The position numbers were made by a program, and so were the translations under genes. The notes below the pieces were generated by a model. The model was not told the origin of the DNA, ran no database searches, and saw nothing but the letters and a program-made list of their open reading frames with translations. Source: a candidate division GN15 bacterium (GTDB taxonomy: Bacteria > Zixibacteria > MSB-5A5 > GN15 > FEB-12). From it: 12,343 nucleotides of DNA. Positions 11,895-12,343 of this stretch are shown one piece after another. The DNA lies in NCBI GenBank assembly GCA_014729205.1, contig WJKG01000084.1, positions 1 through 12,343 of the forward strand. The letters are read 5' to 3'. Position 1 is the stretch's first letter. The number at the start of each line of letters is the position of its first letter.

Positions 11895-12343
11895 ATGACC
11901 ACCAAAACGCAAGCAGCACCGGCCCCAACCTGGGATCTGGAATCCGTTTTCCCCGGCGGCTCCGACTCCAAGGAATTCGCCGACTTCCGCACCAAAGTCA
12001 AGAGCGAGGTGAAGGACCTCGAAGGCACCATCGACAAGCTGTCGGACACGCTCTCCGATGCCACCCGGAAGGAGTGGACCGGTTTTGTGCTGGCCATGCA
12101 GTCCTGTGTGGAGAATATTGAACTCATTCTCGCGTTTGCCGGCTGCCTGGCGGCGCAGAACACCGATGACTCCAAAGCATTCGGGATCCGCAGCGAGGGG
12201 TATGAGCTATACTCGCAGTGGCAGAAGATCGAAAGCTCCTTCGAGGCCATGGCGCTCAAGCAGGACGATGCCGCCTGGAACAAGCTGGTCGAACAGGATC
12301 GCCTCAAAGAGGTCGCCTACTACCTGAACGAACTACGCGAGAC
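11895..12343 (+). CDS. Oligoendopeptidase F-like M3 peptidase, N-terminal part
   Basis: The gene runs off the window after about 149 residues. The N-terminus PTWDLESVFPGGSDSKEF is the typical opening of M3-family oligoendopeptidases (PepF), followed by a helical region of the usual type. The zinc site HExxH would lie beyond the window, so catalytic competence is not seen. These enzymes are cytoplasmic metallopeptidases that cleave short peptides, which suits a position just after a peptide transporter. Start choice: GGAG at 11885-11888 lies 6 nt before the ATG at 11895. An in-frame ATG at 11862 would add eleven residues (MSQTNLPVEND) but has poor spacing to GGGGA. Confidence 0.82.
   Translation, partial: MTTKTQAAPAPTWDLESVFPGGSDSKEFADFRTKVKSEVKDLEGTIDKLSDTLSDATRKEWTGFVLAMQSCVENIELILAFAGCLAAQNTDDSKAFGIRSEGYELYSQWQKIESSFEAMALKQDDAAWNKLVEQDRLKEVAYYLNELRE

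Overview
The window looks like a chromosomal stretch from a GC-rich, Gram-negative bacterium of the FCB-type lineages. The giant secreted protein carries a Por/type IX secretion tail beginning with an NYPNPFNPTT motif, plus a cohesin-like and dockerin-like C-terminal module. From memory, that combination with a DVNADG...ADLVYLIR dockerin fits candidate division Zixibacteria best. This taxonomic call is an inference and was not searched.

Layout. (1) At the left edge, on the minus strand, lies the N-terminal part of an ABC-transporter ATPase. It is interrupted by an in-frame TAA at 118-120, with clear homology continuing in the same frame on the other side. (2) Positions 409-895 form a 487-base divergent intergenic region. 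It holds a good sigma70-like promoter at 510-538, a 9-bp inverted repeat, a compact 13-bp palindrome, and a possible 59-residue membrane microprotein on the minus strand. (3) Positions 896-9784 encode one 2,962-residue secreted protein: signal peptide, DUF4114-like domain, 24 tandem cysteine-containing Ig-like repeats, a cohesin-like domain, a dockerin-like double loop, a further beta-rich segment and a T9SS sorting domain. (4) A hairpin and a strong terminator follow and separate it from a convergent stand-alone Smr-domain gene. (5) A POT/PTR-family peptide transporter starts at 10317 with GTG. (6) It is followed by the 5' end of an M3-family oligoendopeptidase F gene that runs off the window. 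The last two suggest peptide uptake followed by intracellular peptide hydrolysis.

The most striking content is inside the giant gene. The 24 repeats follow a strict cysteine grammar. Two cysteines (C2 and C3) are always both present or both absent, so they probably bond to each other. The other two core cysteines (C1 and C4) are present throughout except that the first repeat lacks C4 and the last lacks C1. That is what is expected if C1 of repeat n bonds to C4 of repeat n+1, making the array a chain stapled by inter-domain disulfides. On top of this, an eight- to nine-repeat block has been duplicated with a period of exactly 2,583 nt over five consecutive repeats, and one repeat of 261 nt is missing from the second copy. 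A 212-residue foreign domain sits inside a hairpin of repeat 2.
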